Part shown: positions 15,701-30,700 of the stretch, piece by piece
How the letters are laid out: every line of letters starts with the position of its first letter
How positions within the stretch are numbered: the first letter of the stretch is position 1
DNA from: Colletes latitarsis
Lineage: Eukaryota > Arthropoda > Insecta > Hymenoptera > Colletidae
Direction of reading: 5' to 3'
DNA length: 64,000 bases
Assembly: GCF_051014445.1 (NCBI RefSeq)
Contig: NW_027488377.1
Span: 3,906,001 to 3,970,000 of the forward strand
Notes under the pieces: generated by a model
Database searches by the model: none
What the model saw: only the letters and a program-made list of their open reading frames with translations
What the model was told of the DNA's origin: nothing
Position numbers and translations under genes: made by a program

Positions 15701-18700
15701 CCAGGATCCGGTCAACAAGTATGTGAAGAATGCGAAAGTATGGGTCTGATGAGTGAAAATCCCAGGGCTAACCTAGACCTAACATGCGTTATCCTCCTAA
15801 ATATTGATCGAAACCAGGTTTAATGGACTGTTTCAGTGTGGTACCACTTTACTACGTGATCCAAACCAGAAAAAACCCTCGATCAGGTCAACATGTATGT
15901 TAAAACTGCGAAAGTATGACCCTGATGAGGGCAAATCCCAGGGCTTACCTAGACCTAACATGCGTTGTCCTCTAAAATATTGCTGGAAACCAGGTTTAAT
16001 TGACTGTTTCAGTGTTGTACTTCATTACTACGTGATGCAATCCAGAGAAAGCCCAGGATCTAGCCATCAAGTATGAGAAATATGCGAAAGAATGAGCCTG
16101 ATGAGAGCAAATCCCAGAACTAACCTAGACATAACATGAATTATTCTCTAAAATATTGATCAAAACCAGGTTTAATTGACTGTTTCAGTGTGGTACCACA
16201 TTACTACCTGATCCAATCCAGAAACAGCCCAGGATCTAGCCATGAAGTATGAGAAATATGCGAAAGTATGACCCTGATGAGGGCAAATCCCAGACCTATC
16301 CCAGACTTAACTTGCCTTATCCTCTAAAATATTGATCGAAACCAGGTTTAATCGAATATTTCAGTGTGGTACCACATTACTACGTGATCCAAACCTGAAA
16401 AAAACCAGGATCAGTTCAACAAGTATGTGAAAAACGCGAAAGTATGAGCCTGGTGAGGGCGAACCCCAGACCTATCCCAGACCTAACTTGCGTTATCCTC
16501 TAAAATATTGATCGAAACCAGGTTTAATTGACTGTTTCAGCGTGGTACAACATTACTACGTGATACAATCCAGAAACAGCCCAGGATCTACCCATGAAGT
16601 ATAAGAAATATGCGAATGTATGAGCCTGATGAGGGCAAATCCTAGACCTAACCCAAACCTAACATGCGTTATCCTGTAAAATATTTATCAAGACCAGGTT
16701 TAATTGAATGTTTCAGTGTGGTACCACATTACTACGTGAACCAAACCAGAAAATACCCAGGATCCGTTCAACAAGTATGTGAAGAATGGGAAAGTATGGG
16801 TCTGATGAGTGAAAATCCCAGGGCTAACCTAGACCTAACATGCGTTATCCCCTAAAATATTGATCGAAACCAGGTTTAATGGACTGTTTCAGTGTGGTAC
16901 CACTTTACTACGTGATCCAATCCAGAAAAAACGCTCGATCAGGTCAACATGTATGTTAAAACTGCGAAAGTATGACCCTGATGAGGGCGAATCCCAGGGC
17001 TTACCTAGACCTAACATGCGTTGTCCTCTAAAATATTGCTGGAAACCAGGTTTAATTGACTGTTTCAGTGTTGTACTTCATTACTACGTGATGCAATCCA
17101 GAGAAAGCCCAGGATCTAGCCATCAAGTATGAGAAATATGCGAAAGAATGAGCCTGATGAGAGCAAATCCCAGAACTAACCTAGACATAACATGAATTAT
17201 TCTCTAAAATATTGATCAAAACCAGGTTTAATTGACTGTTTCAGTGTGGTACCACATTACTACGTGATCCAATCCGGAAGTAGCCCAGGATCTAGGCATG
17301 AAGTATGAGAAATATGCGAAAGTATGAGCCTGACGAGGGCAAATCCTAGACCTAACCCAGACCTAACATGCGTTATCCTCTAAAATATTTATCATGACCA
17401 GGTTTAATTGATTGTTTCAATGTGGTCCCACATTACTACGTGATACAAACCGAAAAAAACCCAGGATCCGTTCAACAAGTATGTGAAGAATGCGAAAGTA
17501 TGAGTCTGATGAGTGAAAATCCCAGGCCTAACCTAGACCTAACATGCATTATCCTCAAAAATATTGATCGAAACCATGTTTAATTGATTGTTTCAGTGTG
17601 GTCCCACATTACTCTGTGATCCAAACCAGAGAAAACGCAGGATCTGTTCAACAAGTATGTGAAGAATGCGAAAGAATGAGTCTGATGAGTGAAAATCCCC
17701 GGCCTAACCTAGACCTAACATGCATTATCCTCAAAAATATTGATCGAAACCTGGTTTAATCGACTGTTTCAGTGTGGTACCACACTACTACGTGACCCAA
17801 ACCAGAGAAAACCCAGGATCTGTTCAACAAGTATGTGAAAAACGCGAAAGTATGAGCCTGCTGAGGGCAAATCCCAGACCTATCCCAGACCTAACTAGCG
17901 TTATCCTCTAAAATGATTGAACGAAACCAGGTTTACTTGACTGTTGCAGCGTGGTACCACATTACTGCGTGATACAATCCAGAAACAGCCCCGGATCTAG
18001 CCGTGAAGTATGAGAAATAGGCGAAAGTATGAGCCTGATGAGAGCAAATCCCAGACCTAACCTAGACCTAACATGAATTATTCTCTAAAATATTGATCAA
18101 AACCAGGTTTAATCGACTGTTTCAGTGTGGTACCACATTAATACCTGATCCAATCCAGAAACAGCCCAGGATCTAGCCATGAAGTACGAGAAATATGCGA
18201 AAGTATGACCCTGATGAGGACAAATCCCTGGCCTAACCTAGACCTAACATGCGTTGACCTCTAAAATATTGATGGAAACCAGGTTTAATTGACTGTTTCA
18301 GTGTTGTACCACATTACTACGTGATCCAAACCAGAAAAAACCCAGGATCAGTACAACAAGTATGTGAAAAACGCGAAAGTATGAGCCTGACGAGGGCAAA
18401 TCCTAGACCTAACCCAGACCTAACATGCGTTATCCTCTAAAATATTGATCGAAACCAGGTTTAATCGACTGCTTCAGTGTGCTACCACATTGCTACGTGA
18501 TCCAAACCAGAAAAAACCCAGGATCAGTTCAACAAGTATGTGAAAAACGCGAAAGTATGAGCCTGATGAGGGCGAATCCCAGACCTATCCCAGACCAAAC
18601 ATGCGTTATCCTCTAAAATATTGATCGAAACCAGGATTAATTGACTGTTTCAGCGTGGTATCACATTACTACGTGATACAATCCAGAAACAGCCCAGGAT

Positions 18701-21234
18701 CTAGCCATGAAGTATGAGAAATATGCGAAAGTATGACCCTGATGAGGGCAAATCCGAGACCTATCCCAGACCAAACTTGCGTTATCCTCTAAAATATTTA
18801 TCAAGACCAGGTTTAATTGATTGTTTCAGTGTGGTCCCACATTACTGCGTGATCCAAACCAGAAAAAACCCAGGATCCGTTCAACAAGTATGTGAAGAAT
18901 GCGAAAGTATGAGTCTGATGAGTGAAAATCCCAGACCTAACCTGGACCTAACATGCGTTATCCTCAAAAATATTGATCGAAACCTGGTTTAATCGACTGT
19001 TTCAGAGTGGTACTACATTACTACGTGACCCCAACCAGAAAAAACCCGGGACCTGTTCAACAAGTATGTGCAAAACGCGAAAGTATGAGCCTGATGAGGG
19101 CAAATCCCAGACCTATCCCAGACCAAACTTGCGTTATTCTCTAAAATATTGATCGAAACCAGGTTTAATCGACTGTTTCAGTGTGGTACCACATTGCTAC
19201 GTGATCCAATCCAGAAAAAACCCAGGATCAGTTCAACAAGTATGTGAAAAATGCGAAAGTATGACCCTGATGAGGGCAAATCCCAGACCTATCCCAGACA
19301 TAACTTGCGTTGTCCTCTAAAATATTGATGGAAACCAGATTCCATTGACTGTTTCAGTGTGGTACTACATTACTACGTGATGCAATCCAGAAAAAGCCCA
19401 AGATCTAGCCATCAAGTATGATAAATATTCGAAAGAATGAGCCTGATGAGAGCAAATCCCAGACCTAACCTAGAACTAACATGCGTTATCCTCTAAAATA
19501 TTGATCGAAACCAGGTTTAATGGACTGCTTCGGTGTGGTACCACTTCACTACGTGATCCAAAGCAGAAAAAACCCTCGATCAGGCCAACATGTATGTTAA
19601 AACTGCAAAAGTATGAGTCTGATGAGTGAAAATCCCCGGCCTAACCTAGACCTAACATGCGTTATCCTCAAAAATATTGATCGAAACCAGGTTTAATTGA
19701 CCGTTTCAGTGTGGTACCACATTACTACCTGATCCAATCCAGAAATAGCCCAGGATCTAGCCATGAAGTATGAGAAATATGCGAAAGTATGAGCCTGACG
19801 AGGTCAAATCCTGGACCTAACGCAGACCTAACTTGCGTTGTCCTCTAAAATATTGATGGAAAACAGGTTTAATTGACTGTTTCAGTGTTGTACTTCATTA
19901 CTACGTGATGCAATCCAGAAAAAGCCCAGGATCTAGCCATCAAGTATGAGAAATATGCGAAAGAATAAGCCTGATGAGAGCAAATCCCAGACCTAACCTA
20001 GACCTAACATGAATTATTCTCTAAAATATTGTTCGAAACCAGGTTTTATGGACTGTTTCAGTGTGGTACCACATTACTACGTGATCCAAACAAGAAAAAA
20101 CCCAGGATCTGTTCAACAAGTATGTGAAAAATGCGAAAGTATGACCCTGATGAGGGCAAATCCCAGACCTATCCCAGACATAACTTGCGTTGTCCTCTAA
20201 AATATTGATGGAAACCAGATTCCATTGACTGTTTCAGTGTGGTACTACATTACTACGTGATGCAATCCAGAAAAAGCCCAAGATCTAGCCATCAAGTATG
20301 AGAAATATTCGAAAGAATGAGCCTGATGAGAGCAAATCCCATACCTAACCTAGAACTAACATGGATTATTCTCTAAAATATTGATCGAAACCAGGTTTAA
20401 TGGACTGCTTCAGTGTGGTACCACATTACTACGTGATCCAAACCAGAAAAAACCCACGATCTCTCCAACAAGTATGTGAAAAACGCGAAAGTATGAGTCT
20501 GATGAGTGCAAATCCTAGACCTAACCCAGACCTAACATGCGTTATCGTCTAAAATAGTGATCGAAACCAGGATTAATTGACTGTTTCAGCATGGTACCAC
20601 ATTACTACGTGATACAATCCAGAAACAGCCCAGGATCTAGCCATGAAGTATGAGAAATATGCGAAAGTATGAGCCTGATGAGGGCAAATCCTAGACCTAA
20701 CCCAAACCTAACATGCGTTATCCTCTAAAATATTGATCGAAACCAGGTTTAATGGACTGCTTCAGTGTGGTACCACTTCACTACGTGATCCAAAGCAGAA
20801 AAAACCCTCGATCAGGCCAACATGTATGTTAAAACTGCGAAAGTATGAGTCTGATGAGTGAAAATCCCCGGCCTAACATAGACCTAACATGCGTTATCCT
20901 CAAAAATATTGATCGAAACCAGGTTTAATCGACTGTTTCAGTGTGGTACCACATTACTATGTGATCCAAACCAGAAAATAACCCTCAATCAGGCCAACAT
21001 GTATGTTAAAACTGCGAAAGTATGGGTCTGATGAGTGAAAATCCCCGGCCTATCCCAGACCTAACTTGCGTTATCCTCTAAAATATTGATCGAAACCAGG
21101 TTTAATCGACTGTTTCAGTGTGGTACCACATTACTACGTGATCCAAACCAGAAAAAACCCAGGATCAGTTCAACAAGTATGTGAAAAACGCGAAAGTATG
21201 AGCCTGATGAGGGCGAATCCCAGACCTATCCCAG
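12785..21234. repeat. Left HOR unit 2 (~8.45 kb, 48 monomers, one extra)
   Basis: Second tandem copy of the 47-mer. Until about 19515 it follows unit 1 at an offset of 8274-8276. From about 19693 the offset becomes 8450, exactly one monomer more, so a single monomer has been added near 19517-19692. A one-base deletion near 13994 breaks an otherwise matching stretch. A segment around 20280-20360 carries several substitutions relative to 11830-11910, which looks like local conversion from another monomer. Confidence 0.85.
19517..19692. repeat. Extra monomer in left HOR unit 2
   Basis: Unit 1 reads directly from ATGCGTTATCCTC near 11215 into the monomer with TTGACCGTTTCAGTG. Unit 2 has one intervening monomer of the CGATCAGG class, with a private CTTCGGTGTGG variant near 19530. 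An equivalent monomer is present near 23035-23215 without that variant. Edges are approximate because identical flanks allow sliding. Confidence 0.7.
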
Positions 21235-24200
21235 ACCTAACTTGCGTTGTCCTCTAAAATATTGATGGAAAACAGGTTTAATTGACTGTTTCAGTGTTGT
21301 ACTTCATTACTACGTGATGCAATCCAGAAAAAGCCCAGGATCTAGCCATCAAGTATGAGAAATATGCGAAAGAATGAGCCTGATGAGAGCAAATCCCAGA
21401 CCTAACCTAGACCTAACATGAATTATTCTCTAAACTATTGATCGAAACCAGGTTTAATGGACAGTTTCAGTGTGGTACCACATTGCTACGTGATCCAAAC
21501 CAGAAAAAACACAGGATCAGTTCAACAAGTATGTGAAAAACGCGAAAGTATGAGCCTGATGAGGGCGAATCCCAGACCTATCCCAGACCTTACTTGCGTT
21601 ATCCTCTAAAATATTGATCGAAACCAGGATTAATTGACTGTTTCAGCGTGGTACCACATTACTACGTGATACAATCCAGAAACAGCCCAGGATCTAGCCA
21701 TGAAGTATGAGAATTATGCGAATGTATGAGCCTGATGAGGGCAAATCCTAGACCTAACCCAAACCTAACATGCGTTATCCTCAAAAATATTGATCGAAAC
21801 CAGGTTTAATCGACTGTTTCAGTGTGGTCCCACATTACTACGTGATCCAAACCAGAAAAAACCCAGGATCTGTTCAACAAGTATGTGAAAAACGCGAAAG
21901 TATGAGCCTGATGAGGGCAAATCCCAGACCTATCCCAGACCAAACTTGCGTTATCCTCTAAAATATTGATCGAAACCAGGTTTAATCGACTGCTTCAGTG
22001 TGCTACCACATTGCTACGTGATCCAAACCAGAAAAAACCCAGGATCAGTTCAACAAGTATGTGAAAAACGCGAAAGTATGAGCCTGATGAGGGCGAATCC
22101 CAGACCTATCCCAGACCAAACATGCGTTATCCTCTAAAATATTGATCGAAACCAGGATTAATTGACTGTTTCAGCGTGGTATCACATTACTACGTGATAC
22201 AATCCAGAAACAGCCCAGGATCTAGCCATGAAGTATGAGAAATATGCGAAAGTATGACCCTGATGAGGGCAAATCCGAGACCTATCCCAGACCAAACTTG
22301 CGTTATCCTCTAAAATATTTATCAAGACCAGGTTTAATTGATTGTTTCAGTGTGGTCCCACATTACTGCGTGATCCAAACCAGAAAAAACCCAGGATCCG
22401 TTCAACAAGTATGTGAAGAATGCGAAAGTATGAGTCTGATGAGTGAAAATCCCAGACCTAACCTGGACCTAACATGCGTTATCCTCAAAAATATTGATCG
22501 AAACCTGGTTTAATCGACTGTTTCAGAGTGGTACTACATTACTACGTGACCCCAACCAGAAAAAACCCAGGACCTGTTCAACAAGTATGTGCAAAACGCG
22601 AAAGTATGAGCCTGATGAGGGCAAATCCCAGACCTATCCCAGACCAAACTTGCGTTATTCTCTAAAATATTGATCGAAACCAGGTTTAATCGACTGTTTC
22701 AGTGTGGTACCACATTGCTACGTGATCCAATCCAGAAAAAACCCAGGATCAGTTCAACAAGTATGTGAAAAATGCGAAAGTATGACCCTGATGAGGGCAA
22801 ATCCCAGACCTATCCCAGACATAACTTGCGTTGTCCTCTAAAATATTGATGGAAACCAGATTCCATTGACTGTTTCAGTGTGGTACTACATTACTACGTG
22901 ATGCAATCCAGAAAAAGCCCAAGATCTAGCCATCAAGTATGATAAATATTCGAAAGAATGAGCCTGATGAGAGCAAATCCCAGACCTAACCTAGAACTAA
23001 CATGCGTTATCCTCTAAAATATTGATCGAAACCAGGTTTAATGGACTGCTTCAGTGTGGTACCACTTCACTACGTGATCCAAAGCAGAAAAAACCCTCGA
23101 TCAGGCCAACATGTATGTTAAAACTGCGAAAGTATGAGTCTGATGAGTGAAAATCCCCGGCCTAACCTAGACCTAACATGCGTTATCCTCAAAAATATTG
23201 ATCGAAACCAGGTTTAATTGACCCTTTCAGTGTGGTACCACATTACTACCTGATCCAATCCAGAAATAGCCCAGGATCTAGCCATGAAGTATGAGAAATA
23301 TGCGAAAGTATGAGCCTGACGAGGTCAAATCCTGGACCTAACCCAGACCTAACTTGCGTTGTCCTCTAAAATATTGATGGAAAACAGGTTTAATTGACTG
23401 TTTCAGTGTTGTACTTCATTACTACGTGATGCAATCCAGAAAAAGCCCAGGATCTAGCCATCAAGTATGAGAAATATGCGAAAGAATGAGCCTGATGAGA
23501 GCAAATCCCAGACCTAACCTAGACCTAACATGAATTATTCTCTAGAATATTGTTCGAAACCAGGTTTTATGGACTGTTTCAGTGTGGTACCACATTACTA
23601 CGTGTTCCAAACAAGAAAAAACCCAGGATCTGTTCAACAAGTATGTGAAAAATGCGAAAGTATGACCCTGATGAGGGCAAATCCCAGACCTATCCCGGAC
23701 ATAACTTGCGTTGTCCTCTAAAATATTGATGGAAACCAGATTCCATTGACCGTTTCAGTGTGGTACTACATTACTACGTGATGCAATCCAGAAAAAGCCC
23801 AAGATCTAGCCATGAAGTATGAGAAATACGCGAAAGAATGAGCCTGATGAGAGCAAATCCCAGACCTAACCTAGACCTAACATGAATTATTCTCTAAACT
23901 ATTGATCGAAACCAGGTTTAATGGACAGTTTCAGTGTGGTACCACATTGCTACGTGATCCAAACCAGAAAAAACACAGGATCAGTTCAACAAGTATGTGA
24001 AAAACGCGAAAGTATGAGCCTGATGAGGGCGAATCCCAGACCTATCCCAGACCTTACTTGCGTTATCCTCTAAAATATTGATCGAAACCAGGATTAATTG
24101 ACTGTTTCAGCGTGGTACCACATTACTACGTGATACAATCCAGAAACAGCCCAGGATCTAGCCATGAAGTATGAGAAATATGCGAATGTATGAGCCTGAT

Positions 24201-27200
24201 GAGGGCAAATCCTAGACCTAACCCAAACCTAACATGCGTTATCCTCAAAAATATTGATCGAAACCAGGTTTAATCGACTGTTTCAGTGTGGTACCACATT
24301 ACTACGTGATCCAAACCAGAAAAAACACAGGATCCGTTGAACAAGTATGTGAAGAATGCGAAAGTATGAGTCTGATGAGTGAAAATCCCAGACTTAACCT
24401 AGTCCTAACATGCGTTATCCTCTAAAATATTGATGGAAACCAGGTTTATTTGACTGTTTCAGTGTTGTACTGCATTACTACTGGATGCAATCCAGAAAAA
24501 GCCCAGGATCTAGCCATCAAGTATGAGAAATATGCGAAAGAATGAGCCTGATGAGAGCAAATCCCAGACCTAACCTAGACCTAACATGAATTATTCTCTA
24601 AAATATTGATCGAAAACAGGTTTAATTGACTGTTTCAGTGTGGTCCCACATTACTACGTGATCCAAACCTGAACAAACCCAGGATCCGTTCAACAAGTAT
24701 GTGAAGAATGCGAAAGTATGAGTCTGATGAGTGAAAATCCCAGGCCTAACCTAGACATAACATGCGTTATCCTCAAAAATATTGATCGAAACCTGGTTTA
24801 ATCGACTGTTTCAGTGTGGTACCACATTACTACGTGATCCAAACCAGAAAAAAACCAGGATCAGTTCAACAAGTATGTGAAAAACGCGAAAGTATGAGCC
24901 TGGTGAGGGCGAACCCCAGACCTATCCCAGACCTAACTTGCGTTATCCTCTAAAATATTGATCGAAACCAGGTTTAATTGACTGTTTCAGCGTGGTACCA
25001 CATTACTACGTGATACAATCCAGAAACAACCCAGGATCTAGCCATGAAGTAAGAGAAATATGCGAATGTATGAGCCTGATGAGGGCAAATCCTAGACCTA
25101 ACCCAAACCTAACATGCGTTATCCTGTAAAATATTTATCAAGACCAGGTTTAATTGAATGTTTCAGTGTGGTACCACATTACTACCTGAACCAAACCAGA
25201 AAATACCCAGGATCCGGTCAACAAGTATGTGAAGAATGCGAAAGTATGGGTCTGATGAGTGAAAATCCCAGGGCTAACCTAGACCTAACATGCGTTATCC
25301 TCTAAAATATTGATCGAAACCAGGTTTAATGGACTGTTTCAGTGTGGTACCACTTTACTACGTGATCCAAACCAGAAAAAACCCTCGATCAGGTCAACAT
25401 GTATGTTAAAACTGCGAAAGTATGACCCTGATGAGGGCAAATCCCAGGGCTTACCTAGACCTAACATGCGTTGTCCTCTAAAATATTGCTGGAAACCAGG
25501 TTTAATTGACTGTTTCAGTGTTGTACTTCATTACTACGTGATGCAATCCAGAGAAAGCCCAGGATCTAGCCATCAAGTATGAGAAATATGCGAAAGAATG
25601 GGCCTGATGAGAGCAAATCCCAGAACTAACCTAGACATAACATGAATTATTCTCTAAAATATTGATCAAAACCAGGTTTAATTGACTGTTTCAGTGTGGT
25701 ACCACATTACTACCTGATCCAATCCAGAAACAGCCCAGGATCTAGCCATGAAGTATGAGAAATATGCGAAAGTATGACCCTGATGAGGGCAAATCCCAGA
25801 CCTATCCCAGACTTAACTTGCCTTATCCTCTAAAATATTGATCGAAACCAGGTTTAATCGAATATTTCAGTGTGGTACCACATTACTACGTGATCCAAAC
25901 CAGAAAAAAACCAGGATCAGTTCAACAAGTATGTGAAAAACGCGAAAGTATGAGCCTGGTGAGGGCGAACCCCAGACCTATCCCAGACCTAACTTGCGTT
26001 ATCCTCTAAAATATTGATCGAAACCAGGTTTAATTGACTGTTTCAGCGTGGTACAACATTACTACGTGATACAATCCAGAAACAGCCCAGGATCTACCCA
26101 TGAAGTATAAGAAATATGCGAATGTATGAGCCTGATGAGGGCAAATCCTAGACCTAACCCAAACCTAACATGCGTTATCCTGTAAAATATTTATCAAGAC
26201 CAGGTTTAATTGAATGTTTCAGTGTGGTACCACATTACTACGTGAACCAAACCAGAAAATACCCAGGATCCGTTCAACAAGTATGTGAAGAATGGGAAAG
26301 TATGGGTCTGATGAGTGAAAATCCCAGGGCTAACCTAGACCTAACATGCGTTATCCTCTAAAATATTGATCGATACCAGGTTTAATGGACTGTTTCAGTG
26401 TGGTACCACTTTACTACGTGATCCAATCCAGAAAAAACGCTCGATCAGGTCAACATGTATGTTAAAACTGCGAAAGTATGACCCTGATGAGGGCGAATCC
26501 CAGGGCTTACCTAGACCTAACATGCGTTGTCCTCTAAAATATTGCTGGAAACCAGGTTTAATTGACTGTTTCAGTGTTGTACTTCATTACTACGTGATGC
26601 AATCCAGAGAAAGCCCAGGATCTAGCCATCAAGTATGAGAAATATGCGAAAGTATGACCCTGATGAGGGCAAATCCCAGACCTATCCCAGACTTAACTTG
26701 CCTTATCCTCTAAAATATTGATCGAAACCAGGTTTAATCGAATATTTCAGTGTGGTACCACATTACTACGTGATCCAAACCAGAAAAAAACCAGGATCAG
26801 TTCAACAAGTATGTGAAAAACGCGAAAGTATGAGCCTGGTGAGGGCGAACCCCAGACCTATCCCAGACCTAACTTGCGTTATCCTCTAAAATATTGATCG
26901 AAACCAGGTTTAATTGACTGTTTCAGCGTGGTACAACATTACTACGTGATACAATCCAGAAACAGCCCAGGATCTACCCATGAAGTATAAGAAATATGCG
27001 AAAGTATGAGCCTGACGAGGGCAAATCCTAGACCTAACCCAGACCTAACATGCGTTATCCTCTAAAATATTTATCATGACCAGGTTTAATTGATTGTTTC
27101 AATGTGGTCCCACATTACTACGTGATACAAACCAAAAAAAACCCAGGATCCGTTCAACAAGTATGTGAAGAATGCGAAAGTATGAGTCTGATGAGTGAAA

Positions 27201-27900
27201 ATCCCAGGCCTAACCTAGACCTAACATGCATTATCCTCAAAAATATTGATCGAAACCATGTTTAATTGATTGTTTCAGTGTGGTCCCACATTACTCTGTG
27301 ATCCAAACCAGAGAAAACGCAGGATCTGTTCAACAAGTATGTGAAGAATGCGAAAGTATGAGTCTGATGAGTGAAAATCCCCGGCCTAACCTAGACCTAA
27401 CATGCATTATCCTCAAAAATATTGATCGAAACCTGGTTTAATCGACTGTTTCAGTGTGGTACCACACTACTACGTGACCCAAACCAGAGAAAACCCAGGA
27501 TCTGTTCAACAAGTATGTGAAAAACGCGAAAGTGTGAGCCTGCTGAGGGCAAATCCCAGACCTATCCCAGACCTAACTAGCGTTATCCTCTAAAATGATT
27601 GAACGAAACCAGGTTTACTTGACTGTTGCAGCGTGGTACCACATTACTGCGTGATACAATCCAGAAACAGCCCCGGATCTAGCCGTGAAGTATGAGAAAT
27701 ATGCGAAAGTATGAGCCTGATGAGAGCAAACCCCAGACCTAACCTAGACCTAACATGAATTATTCTCTAAAATATTGATCAAAACCAGGTTTAATTGACT
27801 GTTTCAGTGTTGTACCACATTACTACGTGATCCAAACAAGAAAAAACCCAGGATCAGTTCAACAAGTATGTGAAAAACGCGAAAGTATGAGCCTGACGAG
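21235..27900. repeat. Left HOR unit 3, deleted and reshuffled
   Basis: It starts like units 1 and 2, but near 21420 it jumps to sequence equivalent to 5930, a loss of seven monomers. Near 21800-21990 it jumps to sequence equivalent to about 10195. At 22235-23530 it follows unit 2 at an offset of 3521 (20 monomers). At 23530 it returns to unit 1-like sequence (equivalent to 5572), and near 24800 it lacks one monomer relative to unit 1. At 26641-27000 it repeats 25761-26120 at an offset of 880 (five monomers), then continues as the equivalent of 9045 onward. Every junction I could place keeps the 176-bp register. Confidence 0.75.
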
Positions 27901-30700
27901 GGCGAATCCCAGACCTATCCCAGACCAAACATGCGTTATCCTCTAAAATATTGATCGAAAACAGGTTTAATGGACTGTTTCAGTGTGGTACCACTTTACT
28001 ACGTGATCCAATCCAGAAAAAACGCTCGATCAGGTCAACATGTATGTTAAAACTGCGAAAGTATGACCCTGATGAGGGCGAATCCCAGGGCTTACCTAGA
28101 CCTAACATGCGTTGTCCTCTAAAATATTGCTGGAAACCAGGTTTAATTGACTGTTTCAGCGTGGTACAACATTACTACGTGATACAATCCAGAAACAGCC
28201 CAGGATCTACCCATGAAGTATAAGAAATATGCGAAAGTATGAGCCTGACGAGGGCAAATCCTAGACCTAACCCAGACCTAACATGCGTTATCCTCTAAAA
28301 TATTTATCAAGACCAGGTTCAATTGATTGTTTCAGTGTGGTCCCACATTACTGCGTGATCCAAACCAGAAAAAACCCAGGATCTGTTCAACAAGTATGTG
28401 AAGAATGCGAAAGTATGAGTCTGATGAGTGAAAATCCCAAACCTAACCTAGACCTGACATGAATTATTCTCTAAAATATTGTTCGAAACCAGGTTTTATG
28501 GACTGTTTCAGTGTGGTACCATATTACTACGTGATCCAAACAAGAAAAAACCCAGGATCTGTTCAACAAGTACGTGAAAAAGGCGAAAGTATGACCCTGA
28601 TGAGGGCAGATCCCAGACCTATCCCAGACATAACTTGCGTTGTCCTCTAAAATATTGATGGAAACCAGATTCCATTGACTGTTTCAGTGTGGTACTACAT
28701 TACTACGCGATGCAATCCAGAAAAAGCCCAATATCTAGCCATCAAGTATGAGAAATATGCGAAAGAATGAGCCTGATGAGAGCAAATCCCAGACCTAACC
28801 TAGAACTAACATGGATTATTCTCTAAAATATTGATCGAAACCAGGTTTAATGGACTGCTTCAGTGTGGTACCACACTACTACGTGACCCAAACCAGAAAA
28901 AACCCAGGATATGTTCAACAAGTATGTGAAAAACGCGAAAGTATGAGCCTGCTGAGGGCAAATCCCAGACCTATCCCAGACCTAACTAGCGTTATCCTCT
29001 AAAATGATTGAACGAAACCAGGTTTAATTGACTGTTTCAGCGTGGTACCACATTACTACGTGATACAATCCTGAAACAGCCCAGGATCTAGCCATGAAGT
29101 ATGAGAAATATGCGAAAGTATGACCCTGATGAGGGCAAATCCCAGGCCTAACTTAGACCTAACATGCGTTGTCCTCTAAAATATTGATGGAAACCAGGTT
29201 TAATTGACTGTTTCAGTGTTGTACCACATTACTACGTGATCCAAACCAGAAAAAACCCAGGATCAGTTCAACAAGTATGTGAAAAACGCGAAAGTATGAG
29301 CCTGACGAGGGCAGATCCTAGACCTAACCCAGACCTAACATGCGTTATCCTCTAAAATATTTATCATGACCAGGTATAATTGATTGTTTCAGTGTGGTAC
29401 CACATTACTACGTGAACCAAACCAGAAAATACCCAGCATCCGTTCAACAAGTATGTGAAGAATGGGAAAGTATGGGTCTGATGAGTGAAAATCCCAGGGC
29501 TAACCTAGACCTAACATGAGTTATCCTCTAAAATATTGATCGAAACCAGGTTTAATGGACTGTTTCAGTGTGGTACCACTTTACTACGTGATCCAAACCA
29601 GAAAAAACGCTCGATCAGGTCAACATGTATGTTAAAACTGCGAAAGTATGACCCTGATGAGGGCAAATCCCAGGGCTTACCTAGACCTAACATGCGTTGT
29701 CCTCTAAAATATTGCTGGAAACCAGGTTTAAATGACTGTTTCAGTGTTGTACTTCATTACTACGTGATGCAATCCAGAGAAAGCCCAGGATCTGTTCAAC
29801 AAGTATGTGAAGAACGCGAAAGTATGAGCCTGATGAGGGCAAATCCCAGACCTATCCCAGACCAAACTTGCGTTATCCTCTAAAATATTTATCAAGACCA
29901 GGTTTAATTGATTGTTTCAGTGTGGTCCCACATTACTACGTGATCCAAACCAGAGAAAACCCAGGATCAGTTCAACAAGTATGTGAGAAATGCGAAAGTA
30001 TGAGCCTGACGAGGGCAAATCCTAGACCTAACATGCGTTGTCCTCTAAAATATTGATGGAAACGAGGCTTAATTGACTGTTTCAGTGTTGTACCACATTA
30101 CTACGTGATCCAAACCAGAAAAAACCCAGGATCAGTTCAACAAGTATGTGAAAAACGCGAAAGTATGAGCCTGACGTAGGCAAATCCTAGACCTAACCCA
30201 GACCTAACATGCGTTATCCTCTAAAATGTTTATCATGACCAGGTATAATTGATTGTTTCAGTGTGGTCCCACATTACTACGTGATCCAAACCAGAAAAAA
30301 CCCAGGATCAGTTCAACAAGTATGTGAGAAATGCGAAAGTATGAGCCTGATGAGGGCGAATCCCAGACCTATCCCAGACCAAACTTGCGTTATCCTCTAA
30401 AATATTGATCGAAACCAGGTTTAATTGACTGTTTCAGCGTGGTACCACATTACTACGTGATACAATCCAGAAACAGCCCAGGATCTAGCCATGAAGTATG
30501 TGAAAAACGCGAAAGTATGAGCCTGATGAGGGCAAATCCCAGACCTATCCCAGACCAAACTTGCGTTATCCTCTAAAATATTTATCAAGACCAGGTTCAA
30601 TTGATTGTTTCAGTGTGGTCCCACATTACTGCGTGATCCAAACCAGAAAAAACCCAGGATCTGTTCAACAAGTATGTGAAAAACGCGAAAGTATGAGCCT
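27901..30700. repeat. Mosaic of left-HOR fragments
   Basis: Short blocks of one to three monomers are recognisable from several places in the left HOR. Monomers like 8586-8860 appear at 27951-28140 and 29536-29790, a monomer pair like 11559-11760 at 28459-28660, and ATTTATCATGACCAGG monomers near 29360 and 30230. Their order does not follow any single copy. This is what repeated short-range exchange would leave. No gene or non-satellite DNA is visible. Confidence 0.7.
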
